A DNA stretch of 64,000 bases, taken from Acidovorax sp. 107 (GTDB lineage: Bacteria > Pseudomonadota > Gammaproteobacteria > Burkholderiales > Burkholderiaceae_C). The position numbers and the translations under genes are program-made. The notes beneath the pieces are model-generated. The model saw nothing but the letters and a program-made list of their open reading frames with translations, ran no database searches and was not told where the DNA came from. Positions within the stretch are counted from its first letter, which is position 1, and every line of letters starts with the position of its first letter. The stretch is from the NCBI RefSeq assembly GCF_003058055.1, contig NZ_QBTZ01000001.1, positions 2,870,001 to 2,934,000 on the forward strand, read 5' to 3'. Below are positions 8,313 through 17,307 of this stretch, piece by piece.

Positions 8313-9086
8313 ATGAGCCTCCACCTCAATGCGCGACAGCGCGCCATGCTGCAAGAAATGGGCGTCACCGTGTGGGGCCCAGCGCCGGCCATGGATGCGC
8401 CCCAGCAGCCCCCGGCAAGCGCCCCTGCTGTCGCAGTGGCAGCACCCGTCGTGGCGCCGCCGCGCGCCCAGCCCCAGGCCCCGTCGTCCCCCACGCTTGC
8501 CGAGCGCCCCCAGGCGCCGCCGGTCCACACCACCAGCCGCAGCGCACCCCCAGCCATCGCACCTGCAGGCGCAGGCCCGGCCGCGCCCGCCCTGCGCCTG
8601 CACCCTGCGCAGGCGCTCTACCCCGCCGCCGACCCGGCGCAAACGCCCGCCGGGCTGGGCCGGGGCTGGCTCATCGTGACCGAGAGCATGACCCCTGCCG
8701 AGCCCCTTGGCGGCGACGCGGGCCGTTTGCTCGACAACATGCTGCGGGCCATGCAACTGCACCAACATCCGCGCGTGTTCGTGACTACGCTGGAGCGCTC
8801 TGCGCCCGGCACGGAAGCCAGCGCGGACATTCCGGCCACACTGGCCGACACCGTGGACCGCCTGCAGCCCGCCATGGTGTTGGTGCTGGGCCACGTGGCG
8901 GCGCGTGCGGCGCTGGGACGCACCGAGCCCCTGGGACGCCTGCGCGCAGGCCCCCATGTGCTGGCCGGGTGCCCGGCGGTGGTGACCTACGACCCCGCCT
9001 TTTTGCTGCGCTCACAGGACAACAAGGCCGCCGCCTGGGCCGACCTGTGCCGGGCGCTGGCCATGGTGCGCAGTGCCGAGGGCTGA
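8313..9086 (+). CDS. UDG-fold protein next to rimI; candidate cryptic DNA polymerase III psi subunit (HolD-like)
   Basis: The 257-residue protein has a short N-terminal motif (LQEMGVTVWGP), an Ala/Pro-rich linker of about 85 residues and a C-terminal domain resembling family-4 uracil-DNA glycosylases (GRLLDNMLRAM, TYDPAFLLRS). The glycosylase active residues are absent: the GEAPG-like loop reads TESMTP and the conserved His-Pro reads Asp-Pro. From memory, E. coli HolD begins with a very similar peptide (LQQLGITQW), its fold is UDG-like, and holD is next to rimI. I infer a psi-like clamp-loader subunit rather than a DNA repair enzyme. The ATG lacks a good ribosome-binding site. Confidence 0.7.
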   Translation: MSLHLNARQRAMLQEMGVTVWGPAPAMDAPQQPPASAPAVAVAAPVVAPPRAQPQAPSSPTLAERPQAPPVHTTSRSAPPAIAPAGAGPAAPALRLHPAQALYPAADPAQTPAGLGRGWLIVTESMTPAEPLGGDAGRLLDNMLRAMQLHQHPRVFVTTLERSAPGTEASADIPATLADTVDRLQPAMVLVLGHVAARAALGRTEPLGRLRAGPHVLAGCPAVVTYDPAFLLRSQDNKAAAWADLCRALAMVRSAEG

Positions 9087-9180
9087 CGCCTGTTGAAAGG
9101 CTTCGGCGCCCGCGCCACGCCGCACCAGGCGCCCGCGAGGTCATCGCCCGGTGCCATAATCCGCCGCTTGCCTAATTTTT

Positions 9181-9286
9181 ACGGAGACAGCTCCTTGGAA
9201 ACCTACCCGAGTTGGTAGCTTTCAGCTCCCGGCGCATTTGACTGCTGTGGGGTTGAAAGCACCCCTACCCCCGCACCGCAGACGCC
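9181..9286 (+). promoter_or_regulatory. Structured 5' leader of corA (candidate regulatory RNA)
   Basis: The 220-nt gap before corA holds nested inverted repeats: CTACC/GGTAG (9203-9207 with 9214-9218) and GGGGT/ACCCC (9249-9253 with 9261-9265). The second is enclosed by CTGC/GCAG (9242-9245 with 9278-9281) and GGCG/CGCC (9231-9234 with 9283-9286), followed by A6 and the corA ribosome-binding site. It does not match an M-box that I can recognise. Function is inference only. Confidence 0.35.
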
Positions 9287-9307
9287 AAAAAACAAGGGAG
9301 TGAGCCC

Positions 9308-10294
9308 ATGCTCAACATCTTTACGCTCGCCAATGGCCGGCTGTTCCAGGAAGAAATCGAGTCCCTGGAAGAGCTGACCAAGTTCCAGCCGATCTGGGTG
9401 GACCTGGAAGCCCCCACGCTCGAAGAAAAGCGCTGGATCAAGCAGCACTACGGCCTGTCCATCCCTGAGGATGCGATGGACGAGGACATCGAGGAATCCG
9501 CCCGCTTCTACGAGGAAGACAACGGCGAGCTGCACATCCGCAGCGACTTCTTGATCGATGACGACGAAGACCCGCGTTCGGTGCGCGTGGCCTTCATCCT
9601 GAACCAGCACAACACCAACTTGAAAAGCCGGGGCGTGCTGTTCTCCATCCACGATGAAGACGTGCCCGTGTTTCGCCTGCTGCGCATGCGCGCGCGCCGC
9701 GCGCCCGGACTGATCGAAGACGCCAAGGAAGTGCTGCTCAAGCTGTTCGACGCCGACGCCGAATACTCGGCCGACACGCTGGAGAACATCTACGACGAGC
9801 TGGAGGCCGTGAGCAAGCAGGTGCTGGCCGGCGACGTGACTGACACCCGCGCCGGCGAGGTGCTGGCCGCCATCGCCCGCCAGGAAGACTTGAACGGCCG
9901 CATCCGCCGCAACGTGATGGACACACGCCGCGCCGTGAGCTTCATGATGCGCTCCAAGATGCTCAACTCCGAGCAGTTCGAGGAAGCCCGCCAGATCCTG
10001 CGCGACATCGAGTCGCTGGACAACCACACGGCGTTCCTGTTCGACAAGATCAACTTCTTGATGGACGCCACGGTCGGTTTCATCAACATCAACCAGAACA
10101 AGATCATCAAGATCTTCTCGGTGGCCAGCGTGGCGCTGCTGCCGCCCACGCTGATCGCCAGCGTGTACGGCATGAACTTCAAGTTCATGCCCGAACTGGA
10201 CTGGTCGCTGGGCTACCCGTATGCGCTGGGCCTGATGCTGGCCAGCGCGCTCGGGCCCATGTGGTACTTCCGCAAGCGCGGCTGGCTGAAGTAG
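9308..10294 (+). CDS. corA: Magnesium/cobalt transporter CorA
   Basis: CorA forms a pentameric inner-membrane channel for Mg2+ (and Co2+/Ni2+). The 328-residue protein has a long acidic cytoplasmic N-terminal domain, the long stalk helix, and two C-terminal membrane helices. The signature YGMNFKFMPE follows the first helix. Length and motif are normal for the family. AAGGGAG lies about 8 nt before the ATG. The upstream region contains a structured leader, and a GC-rich repeat begins at the stop codon. Confidence 0.95.
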   Translation: MLNIFTLANGRLFQEEIESLEELTKFQPIWVDLEAPTLEEKRWIKQHYGLSIPEDAMDEDIEESARFYEEDNGELHIRSDFLIDDDEDPRSVRVAFILNQHNTNLKSRGVLFSIHDEDVPVFRLLRMRARRAPGLIEDAKEVLLKLFDADAEYSADTLENIYDELEAVSKQVLAGDVTDTRAGEVLAAIARQEDLNGRIRRNVMDTRRAVSFMMRSKMLNSEQFEEARQILRDIESLDNHTAFLFDKINFLMDATVGFININQNKIIKIFSVASVALLPPTLIASVYGMNFKFMPELDWSLGYPYALGLMLASALGPMWYFRKRGWLK

Positions 10295-10375
10295 CCCCCC
10301 TGTGGCGCTGCGCGCCTTCCCCCTGGGGGGGGACGCCTCCAGCGGCCCGGCAAAGCCGGTTCCGCCATGGCGCTG
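10293..10375 (+). repeat. GC-rich dispersed repeat, copy 1 (at the corA stop codon)
   Basis: A GGCGC-TGC-GCGCC hairpin is followed by facing C and G runs (CCCCCTGGGGGG) and a GC-rich tail. The same pattern occurs at 46622-46701 and, inverted, at 52292-52370, each time next to a stop codon. Confidence 0.7.
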
Positions 10376-10448
10376 GTAGATACATAGCGCCGGTTGCAGC
10401 GCATCGTGGCGAACGGCAAACGGGGTGCAGTGGAGCCCTCTTTAGAGG

Positions 10449-10500
10449 GAAAATCTGCCGCAAGCGCCAGTGCAATATGCCCCAGCCGCTATCAGTTTTA
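10449..10500 (-). repeat. Interspersed palindromic repeat (GATAGC..GCGCTT type), copy R1
   Basis: The element runs up to the mtnN stop codon. Its plus strand contains AATATGCCCCAGCCGCTATC, closely matching the copy embedded in murU (26271-26320). Other copies are at 38571, 42993 and 56838. Confidence 0.55.
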
Positions 10501-11250
10501 TAGCTTCTGCAGAAACGACAGCACCATGTGCTCGGCGTACCGGCTGGCCACGGTCTGCACGAACTGGGCGAAGTCGCCGTGGGCTTCGTCGTCGGCCCGG
10601 TCGGAGATGGTGCGCACAGCGGCAAAGGGCAGGCCGTAATCGTGACAGACCTGGGCGACGGCGGCACCTTCCATTTCCACGGCCAGCACATCGTGCCCGG
10701 CAGTGCGCAGGGCGGTGCGCAGGCGCTCAGACTCTTGGGCGGTGGAGACAAAACGGTCCCCGCTGGCCACCAAGCCCTGGTGTGCTCGGTGGGCATCCCC
10801 GTGGATGGTTTTCAAGCCCCAGAGGCTGCTTGCGCTAGTGACACATAGGTTGGCAGCTTCTGAAAGCATAGCAACCAGCACAGGGTCGCACGCGAGGCGG
10901 CTGCGTGCGTAGCCCGGCAGCTCCCACCGAGGAAACAGCGGCGAGGCATCCATGTCGTGCTGCACATAGTCTTGCGCCACCACCACATCACCCCGGTGCA
11001 CCCCATCGCCGACCCCGCCCGCGACGCCCGTGAAGACGATGCGCGCCACGCCAAAATGTTCGATCAAGGCCGTGGCTGTGGTGGCAGCCGCCACCTTGCC
11101 AATGCCCGACAGCGCCAGCACCACCGGGCGGTTGTGCAGCTCGCCGCGCCAGAACGCCCGGCCTGCGTGCATCAGCCGCTGCGGATGCGCCAGGTGCTGC
11201 ACCAGCGAGCTTTGTTCTTCGGGCAGCGCACTCAGAATGGCAGTGCTCAT
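10498..11250 (-). CDS. mtnN: 5'-methylthioadenosine/S-adenosylhomocysteine nucleosidase (phosphorylase superfamily)
   Basis: The enzyme hydrolyses MTA and SAH to adenine plus the thioribose or homocysteine sugar, recycling products of methylation and polyamine synthesis. The 250-residue protein shows the active-site features: LPEE near the N-terminus, the ribose-binding VFTGVAGGV, AVEMEGAA (catalytic Glu region) and RTISDRAD (catalytic Asp). It is a little longer than the usual 230 or so residues. The extra stretch near residues 130-155 (LCVTSASSLWGLKTIHG) is coded by DNA that loosely resembles the local palindromic repeat. AAGGA lies 7 nt before the ATG. speD at 26.5 kb makes MTA indirectly. 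Confidence 0.85.
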   Translation of the reverse strand: MSTAILSALPEEQSSLVQHLAHPQRLMHAGRAFWRGELHNRPVVLALSGIGKVAAATTATALIEHFGVARIVFTGVAGGVGDGVHRGDVVVAQDYVQHDMDASPLFPRWELPGYARSRLACDPVLVAMLSEAANLCVTSASSLWGLKTIHGDAHRAHQGLVASGDRFVSTAQESERLRTALRTAGHDVLAVEMEGAAVAQVCHDYGLPFAAVRTISDRADDEAHGDFAQFVQTVASRYAEHMVLSFLQKL

Positions 11251-11315
11251 GCAGAGGTCCTTGGGGTCATGTCATCGGGTCACAGCACACCCGCGCCAGC
11301 ATCGCCGCGCGGTCG

Positions 11316-11339
11316 CAAAAAAGGCGGCCGGAGCCGCCT
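11316..11339 (-). terminator. Rho-independent terminator of fadD
   Basis: A 7-bp stem AGGCGGC/GCCGCCT (11322-11328 with 11333-11339) with a CGGA loop is followed on the minus strand by seven Ts (complement of 11316-11322). It lies 28 nt past the fadD stop codon. Confidence 0.9.
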
Positions 11340-11366
11340 GGGGATTGTGACGTGCCGGAGACTGCG

Positions 11367-13046
11367 TCACTTCTTGTCGCGCAGTTCGCGGCGCAAGATT
11401 TTGCCCACGGGTGTCTTGGGCAGCTCGGTGCGGAACTCGATCACCCTGGGCTGCTTGTAGCCGGTGAGTTCGTGGCGGCAGAACTCCTTGACCTGCGCTT
11501 CGGTGAGCGCCGGGTCCTTCTTCACGATGACGAGCTTGACGGCCTCGCCGGTCTTCTCATCAGGCACGCCCACCACGGCGCATTCGAGCACGCCCGGGCA
11601 GTTGGCCACCACTTCTTCGACCTCGTTGGGGTACACGTTGAAGCCGCTGACCAGCACCATGTCTTTCTTACGGTCCACGATCTTGAAGAAGCCGCGCGCA
11701 TCCATCACGCCGATATCGCCCGACTTGAAGTAGCCGTCCTCGGTCATGACCTTGGCGGTTTCATCGGGACGCTGCCAGTAGCCGGCCATCACTTGCGGGC
11801 CCTTGATGGCGATCTCTCCGGGCTCGCCCAGCGTGGTGACCTCGCGGCCCTCATCGTCCAGCAGCTTCATGGAGGTGCTGGGCAGCGGCACGCCGATGGT
11901 GCCGGTGTACTCGGTGCTGGTGGTGGGGTTGCAGCTGGCCGAAGGACTGGTCTCCGACAGTCCATAGCCTTCGCAGATGGGGCAGCCTGTCTTTTCGAGC
12001 CAGAGCTTGGCCACAGCACCCTGCACCGCCATGCCACCACCCACCGAGACCTTGAGGTTCTTCCAGTTGACGGTGTTGAAGTCCGGGTGGTTGGCCAGGC
12101 CGTTGAACAGTGTGTTGACGGCCGGGAAGCTGTGGAAGGTGTGCTTGGACAGCTCCTTGAGCACCGCAGGCAGGTCGCGCGGGTTGGGGATCAGGATGGT
12201 CTTACCGCCCGTGCGCATGCTCAGCATCATGTTCACGGTGAACGCGAAGATGTGGTACAGCGGCAGCGCACAGATGCTGGTGGGCTGCTCACCCGCCGGC
12301 ACCTTCTTCATCACGGGCTCGTTCCAGGCCTCGGACTGCAGCACGTTGGCGATCACGTTGCGGTGCAGCAGCACGGCGCCCTTGCTCACCCCCGTGGTAC
12401 CGCCGGTGTACTGCAGCAGCGCAATGTCGTCGGGCTTGATGTCGGGCTTCTTGAGCGCGCCGCGCGTGCCCTGGGCAACGGCGTCATTGAAGCGCACTGC
12501 CCCCGGCAGGTTGTAGGCGGGCACCATCTTCTTGACGTTGCGCACCACGTAGTTGACCAGCGTGCCCTTGAGCAGGCCCAGCTGGTCACCCATGGCGCAC
12601 AGCACCACGTGCTTGACGGGCGTGTGCGCAATGCACTGCTCCAGCGTGGTGGCGAAGTTCTCGATGATGACGATGGCCTTGGCGCCCGAATCCTTGAGCT
12701 GGTGCTCCAGCTCGCGCGGGGTGTACAGCGGGTTCACGTTGACCACCACAAAACCTGCACGCAGCACGGCCGCCACGGTCACCGGGTACTGGGGCACATT
12801 GGGCATCATGATGGCCACGCGGTCGCCCTTGACCAGGCCCAGGCTCTGCAGGTAGGCGGCGAACGCACTGGAGAGCGAATCGGTCTGGGCGTAGGTCACG
12901 TCCTTGCCCATGAAGCTGTAGGCCACGCGGTTGGCGTACTTCTTGAACGCCTCGTCCATCAGCGCTACGAGGGAGCTGTACTGCGTGGTGTCGATGTCTG
13001 CGGGAACACCTTGTGGGTAGGCGGCCAGCCACGGGCGGTCGGTCAT
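11367..13046 (-). CDS. fadD: Long-chain fatty acid--CoA ligase
   Basis: The enzyme activates fatty acids to acyl-CoA by an acyl-AMP intermediate, at the inner membrane. The 559-residue protein has the AMP-binding P-loop YTGGTTGVSKGAV, the GYGLSETSP motif, the FKSGDIGVMD and DRKKDMVLVSGFNVYP hinge segments, and the catalytic Lys near the end (PKTPVGKILRREL). Length is typical of FadD. The ATG at 13046 is used because AGGAGA lies 8 nt upstream. A palindromic operator lies 57 bp upstream of the start, and a terminator follows, so this is a single-gene unit probably induced by fatty acids. Confidence 0.93.
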   Translation of the reverse strand: MTDRPWLAAYPQGVPADIDTTQYSSLVALMDEAFKKYANRVAYSFMGKDVTYAQTDSLSSAFAAYLQSLGLVKGDRVAIMMPNVPQYPVTVAAVLRAGFVVVNVNPLYTPRELEHQLKDSGAKAIVIIENFATTLEQCIAHTPVKHVVLCAMGDQLGLLKGTLVNYVVRNVKKMVPAYNLPGAVRFNDAVAQGTRGALKKPDIKPDDIALLQYTGGTTGVSKGAVLLHRNVIANVLQSEAWNEPVMKKVPAGEQPTSICALPLYHIFAFTVNMMLSMRTGGKTILIPNPRDLPAVLKELSKHTFHSFPAVNTLFNGLANHPDFNTVNWKNLKVSVGGGMAVQGAVAKLWLEKTGCPICEGYGLSETSPSASCNPTTSTEYTGTIGVPLPSTSMKLLDDEGREVTTLGEPGEIAIKGPQVMAGYWQRPDETAKVMTEDGYFKSGDIGVMDARGFFKIVDRKKDMVLVSGFNVYPNEVEEVVANCPGVLECAVVGVPDEKTGEAVKLVIVKKDPALTEAQVKEFCRHELTGYKQPRVIEFRTELPKTPVGKILRRELRDKK

Positions 13047-13102
13047 TGGGATTGTCTCCTGGTAGGTTTTATGGGGGTCCGGAAAGCACACCGACGCCTT
13101 TC

Positions 13103-13116
13103 AGCACGGTCGTGCT
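13103..13116. promoter_or_regulatory. Palindromic operator, TetR type, upstream of fadD
   Basis: AGCACGGTCGTGCT is a 14-bp inverted repeat, perfect except for the central GT. It shares its core with the palindrome at 2560-2579. Its position between pntB and fadD, 57 bp before the fadD ATG, fits an operator for a fatty-acid-degradation repressor. Confidence 0.55.
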
Positions 13117-13140
13117 TTTCTTATAAGGGAATTATGCCCC

Positions 13141-14553
13141 TCAGCTCTTGAGCGCGGTCAGCACCTCGTCCAGCATTTTCTTGGCATCGCCAAACAGCAT
13201 GCGGTTGTTGTCCTTGTAGAACAGCGGGTTGTCCACCCCTGCATAGCCCGAGGCCATGGAGCGTTTCATCACGATCGAGGTCTTGGCCTTCCACACTTCG
13301 AGCACCGGCATGCCCGCGATAGGGCTGGTCGGATCGTCCAGCGCGCTGGGGTTCACGATGTCGTTGGCGCCAATGACCATGGCCACGTCGGCATCGGGGA
13401 AGTCCTCGTTGATCTCGTCCATCTCCATCACGATGTCGTAGGGCACCTTGGCCTCTGCCAGCAGCACGTTCATGTGGCCAGGCATGCGGCCTGCCACCGG
13501 GTGGATGGCAAAACGCACATTCACACCCTTCTCGCGCAGGGTCTTGGTGATCTCGTACACCGTGTGCTGGGCCTGGGCCACGGCCATGCCGTAACCAGGC
13601 ACGATGATCACGCTCTTGGCATCGCGCAGCAGCTCGGCTGTCTCGGCGGAGCTGACGGGCACGGCCTCGCCCTGCGGCTCGGCAGCTTCGCCCTTCTTGG
13701 CGGGCGTGCCAGCGCCCGAGCCAAAGCCCCCCGCGATCACGCTGATGAAGTTGCGATTCATCGCGTTGCACATGATGTAACTCAGGATGGCGCCCGAGGA
13801 ACCCACCAGAGCGCCCGTGACGATCAGCAGATCGTTGGACAACATGAAGCCCGTGGCCGCCGCCGCCCAGCCCGAGTAGCTGTTGAGCATGGACACCACC
13901 ACCGGCATGTCGGCGCCACCAATGGCCATGACCATGTGGATGCCGAACAGCAGCGCGATCACCGTCATCACCATCAACGGCACCATGCCTTGCTCGACGG
14001 TCTCGGCGCGCAGAAACTCGCGGCCGAACCAGATCACGATCAGCAACGCGGCCAGGTTGAGCCAGTGGCGGCCGGGCAGCAGCAGCGGCTTGCCGCCGAT
14101 CTTGCCGTTGAGCTTGCCGAAGGCGATCAACGAGCCGCTGAACGTGATCGCACCGATCAGGATGCCGACGTAGATCTCCACCTCGTGGATGATCTTTTCC
14201 GCGCCCTGCAGCTGGATGGAGGTATCGACGTAGCTGGCAAACCCCACCAAGCAGGCCGCCAGGCCCACCAGGCTGTGCATGAGCGCGACCAGCTCGGGCA
14301 TCTGGGTCATCTTGACGACCTTGGCGGCATAGAGGCCGATGCCGCCGCCAATCACCAGGGCGCCGACAATCCAGGCCACCCCTGCGGGACTCACGCGCGG
14401 GCCAAACACCGTGGCCAGAACGGCCAGTGCCATGCCGACCATGCCGAACAGATTGCCCCGGCGGGAGGTTTCAGGGTTGGAGAGCCCCCCGAGGCTCAGG
14501 ATGAACAAAATGGCCGCGCCCAGGTAGGCGACGGTGGCGAGACTTTGGGACAT
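13141..14553 (-). CDS. pntB: NAD(P) transhydrogenase subunit beta
   Basis: PntB is the beta subunit of the proton-translocating transhydrogenase, which uses the proton gradient to reduce NADP+ with NADH. The 470-residue protein has about nine membrane helices (domain II) and a soluble C-terminal NADP-binding domain III. Domain III shows [32 protein letters not shown] and [18 protein letters not shown] lies 8 nt before the ATG at 14553. It follows pntA by 34 nt in an operon. Confidence 0.96.
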   Translation of the reverse strand: MSQSLATVAYLGAAILFILSLGGLSNPETSRRGNLFGMVGMALAVLATVFGPRVSPAGVAWIVGALVIGGGIGLYAAKVVKMTQMPELVALMHSLVGLAACLVGFASYVDTSIQLQGAEKIIHEVEIYVGILIGAITFSGSLIAFGKLNGKIGGKPLLLPGRHWLNLAALLIVIWFGREFLRAETVEQGMVPLMVMTVIALLFGIHMVMAIGGADMPVVVSMLNSYSGWAAAATGFMLSNDLLIVTGALVGSSGAILSYIMCNAMNRNFISVIAGGFGSGAGTPAKKGEAAEPQGEAVPVSSAETAELLRDAKSVIIVPGYGMAVAQAQHTVYEITKTLREKGVNVRFAIHPVAGRMPGHMNVLLAEAKVPYDIVMEMDEINEDFPDADVAMVIGANDIVNPSALDDPTSPIAGMPVLEVWKAKTSIVMKRSMASGYAGVDNPLFYKDNNRMLFGDAKKMLDEVLTALKS

Positions 14554-14587
14554 GTTGGGTGCTCCTAGTGTTCTTGTTGTTGTGGAG

Positions 14588-16192
14588 TTACTTGCGGAAC
14601 ATGGCCAGCATGCGGCGCGTGACCGCGAAGCCGCCGAACATGTTGACGGCCGTGAGCACCAGCGCAGCAAAGGCCAGCCAGAGGATGAGCCCGTCAGGCC
14701 GCCCATTCACCCCCGCATCGGGCGGTGCAATCTGCACCAGCGCGCCGATGGCGATGATGCTGGAGATGGCGTTGGTCACGCTCATCAGCGGTGTGTGCAG
14801 TGCAGGCGTGACGTTCCACACCACCATGTAGCCGATGAAGCAGGCCAGCACAAACACCGTGAAGTGCCCCAGGAAGGCCACGGGCGCATAGGCACCGATG
14901 GCCGAGAACAGCACAGCCAGCACGGCGAAGACGATGGTCAGCGTCTTCGCGGACATGGGCGCACCCGTGCCGTGGCCATGGCCCGATTTCTTTTCGACCA
15001 CTGGCGCAGCGACCTTGGGCGCGGGCGCTGGCGCCTGCTTGAGCGGCGGCGCCGGCCAGGTGATCGCGCCGTCCTTGACCACAGTGAGGCCGCGGATCGC
15101 GTCGTCTTCCATGTTGACCACGGCCACGCCGTCCTTGGCCTTGCACAGCTCTTCGGTCAGGCGCAGCAAGTTGGTGGCATACAACGTGGACGACTGCTTG
15201 GCCAGGCGCGAGGCCAGGTCGGTGTAGCCCACGATGGTGACGCCGTGGCGCACCACGGCCTCGCCGGGCACGGTGAGCTCGCAGTTGCCGCCTTGCTCGG
15301 CGGCCATGTCCACGATCACGCTGCCGGGCTTCATGCTCTGCACCATCTCGGCGGTGATGAGCTTGGGCGCGGGTTTGCCGGGGATCAGCGCGGTGGTGAT
15401 GATGATGTCCGCGTCCTTGGCCTGCTCGGCGTACATCTTGCGCTGCGCGGCCTGGAAGCCATCGCTCATGACCTTGGCATAGCCGCCGCCGCCCGATCCT
15501 TCTTCTTCGTAGTCCACCTTGACGAACTCGCCGCCCAGCGACTTGACCTGGTCGGCCACCTCGGCGCGCGTGTCGTTGGCGCGCACGATGGCGCCCAGGT
15601 TGGCAGCGGTGCCGATGGCGGCAAGACCCGCCACGCCAGCGCCTGCAATGAACACCTTGGCGGGCGGCACTTTGCCTGCAGCCGTGATCTGGCCGTTGAA
15701 GAAGCGGCCGAAAGCGTTGGCTGCCTCGATCACGGCACGGTAGCCGCTGACCCCGGCGGTGGAGGTGAGCGCGTCCATCTTCTGGGCGCGTGACAGTGTG
15801 CGGGGCAGGCAGTCGATGGCCAGTACCGTGGCCTTCTTGGCGGCCAGCTGCTGCATCAGATCGGGGTTCTGGGCGGGCCAGATGAAGTCGATGAGCGTCG
15901 TGCCCTCGCGCATCCGCGCCACTTCGTCGCTGCTGGGCGGGCGCACCTTGAAGACGATGTCGGATGCCGCCCACAGTGCCGCAGCGTCGCTGACGATCTC
16001 GGCGCCTGCAGCACGGTAGGCATCGTCACTGAAGTTGGCGGCATCCCCAGCCCCGGACTCGACCGTGACGGCAAAGCCCAGCTTGATCAGCTTCTCCACC
16101 ACATCGGGCACGGTGGCCACGCGCTTTTCGCCAGGGAAGGTTTCCCTGGGCACGCCGATACGCTGCGGCTGCGGGACGGGGCTAGTCTGCAT
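14588..16192 (-). CDS. pntA: NAD(P) transhydrogenase subunit alpha
   Basis: The alpha subunit holds the NAD-binding domain I and part of the membrane domain. The 534-residue protein starts with [15 protein letters not shown] and has the [17 protein letters not shown]ossmann motif. It ends with about four membrane helices after a flexible Pro/Ala linker (near residues 370-395). It is thus the single-chain E. coli type, not split into PntAA and PntAB. GAGGAG lies about 8 nt before the ATG at 16192. It is followed by pntB. Confidence 0.96.
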   Translation of the reverse strand: MQTSPVPQPQRIGVPRETFPGEKRVATVPDVVEKLIKLGFAVTVESGAGDAANFSDDAYRAAGAEIVSDAAALWAASDIVFKVRPPSSDEVARMREGTTLIDFIWPAQNPDLMQQLAAKKATVLAIDCLPRTLSRAQKMDALTSTAGVSGYRAVIEAANAFGRFFNGQITAAGKVPPAKVFIAGAGVAGLAAIGTAANLGAIVRANDTRAEVADQVKSLGGEFVKVDYEEEGSGGGGYAKVMSDGFQAAQRKMYAEQAKDADIIITTALIPGKPAPKLITAEMVQSMKPGSVIVDMAAEQGGNCELTVPGEAVVRHGVTIVGYTDLASRLAKQSSTLYATNLLRLTEELCKAKDGVAVVNMEDDAIRGLTVVKDGAITWPAPPLKQAPAPAPKVAAPVVEKKSGHGHGTGAPMSAKTLTIVFAVLAVLFSAIGAYAPVAFLGHFTVFVLACFIGYMVVWNVTPALHTPLMSVTNAISSIIAIGALVQIAPPDAGVNGRPDGLILWLAFAALVLTAVNMFGGFAVTRRMLAMFRK

Positions 16193-16254
16193 CAGAGGTC
16201 TCCTCAAGTTTCGTAATCGTTATGCCAGGCCGCCAGACAGGGAGGGCTTGCGCG

Positions 16255-16989
16255 CTAAGGCCTGGAGGTGGGTGTTGGGAAGGGGAAGGGCGGGATGGCC
16301 AGATGACCGTCCACCATACCGGTGCTCAGGCGCACGGCCTGGGCCAGGTCACGCCCCCACTGCAGTGCGGGTCGTCCGGCCACCAGGAATTCCTCGTTGT
16401 TGCGCGTGGTCGGACGCAACAGTCGCTGGTCCACCAGCGCATCGACCTTCACCCAGGCACCCGCCTCCGTGACATAGCGATAGCTCAGATAGGTGTATGG
16501 CTGGGTCAGAGTGATCTTGCTGGTGCGGAGCCACTCGACAAGGTCTGGCCGGTTCTTGTCCAGCCACTGGGAACTGCTTCCCCATCGCTTGAGCCGCAGA
16601 CAGTCTGCGCGCACAGGACTGCCTGCAGCGCCATCCTCTACGGTGACGTCCTGCTGGGTGGGGCAATAACCGATGCCTTGCGGAGAACCACTCAGGTCTC
16701 CAGCGCGGTTGGTCTGCACGCGCAACACTGCCAGCCAGTCTCCCTGCGCATTCCGCAAGCCCACATCGCGGGTCTGGAGCGCAATACGCCCCCCGGAGCC
16801 TGCAATGGCTTCCTCGGAGGTGCCTAGATCCTGCCACGCTCCCGGTGGCAACACCAGGCGGCCGCGGCCCACGGGGTATTCGGATTGGGGAGGAACAGTG
16901 AGGGGCGCGCAGGCCGCCGTGAACACCGTCACAGCCAACACGGGCAAGAGAGGCAGCAGCCGCCGGAACTTTGAAATGGTCAGAGTCAT
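16255..16989 (-). CDS. Hypothetical lipoprotein
   Basis: I do not recognise the family. The 244-residue product has a signal peptide with a lipobox-like TAACA (Cys near residue 27). The rest is soluble and mixed alpha/beta, with PVGRGRLVLPPGAW and a YTYLSYRYVTEAGAWVKVDA stretch. Three further cysteines could pair. It is probably anchored in the envelope. ATG 16989 is used; a TTG 30 nt upstream is an alternative. No clear ribosome-binding site is visible. It lies just upstream of pntA on the same strand (62-nt gap), which could be chance. Confidence 0.6.
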   Translation of the reverse strand: MTLTISKFRRLLPLLPVLAVTVFTAACAPLTVPPQSEYPVGRGRLVLPPGAWQDLGTSEEAIAGSGGRIALQTRDVGLRNAQGDWLAVLRVQTNRAGDLSGSPQGIGYCPTQQDVTVEDGAAGSPVRADCLRLKRWGSSSQWLDKNRPDLVEWLRTSKITLTQPYTYLSYRYVTEAGAWVKVDALVDQRLLRPTTRNNEEFLVAGRPALQWGRDLAQAVRLSTGMVDGHLAIPPFPFPTPTSRP

Positions 16990-17240
16990 AGAGAAAGGTT
17001 CATACGAATTCGCCTTCAATCATCCCACGGCACCCGAGTCCGTCCTTCGACGGCTCCTGCCATGCAACAACCAGCTCGGTGGAGCTGGCGAGAAATGTGT
17101 TGAAAGCGCCCTGGTATCGGACACTTCTTGCGGCGCTGCCGGTGGGCAAGCTGACCGCGAGCTTACATGAAGAAAATCTTGTCGCTGTCGCCTTTGTCTC
17201 CTGTAGAGGGAACTCCCCAGTCCGGGGATGCATGCAGGCA

Positions 17241-17274
17241 AAAAAAAAGCCTGGCAGCACAACGCAGCCAGGCT
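17241..17274 (-). terminator. Rho-independent terminator of fba
   Basis: An 8-bp stem AGCCTGGC/GCCAGGCT (17248-17255 with 17267-17274) is followed on the minus strand by eight Ts (complement of 17241-17248). It lies 33 nt past the fba stop. Confidence 0.9.
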
Positions 17275-17307
17275 AGGCAGCGGCCCCGCAGGGCCCGGTG
17301 CCAACGA

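Noticed and set aside
8313..9086. Active uracil-DNA glycosylase
   Set aside because: The motifs needed for catalysis are missing and the N-terminal peptide and rimI neighbourhood fit a psi-type clamp-loader subunit better.
9087..9307. M-box (ykoK) magnesium riboswitch before corA
   Set aside because: The inverted repeats are real, but I could not find the conserved M-box blocks, so the region is listed only as a structured leader.
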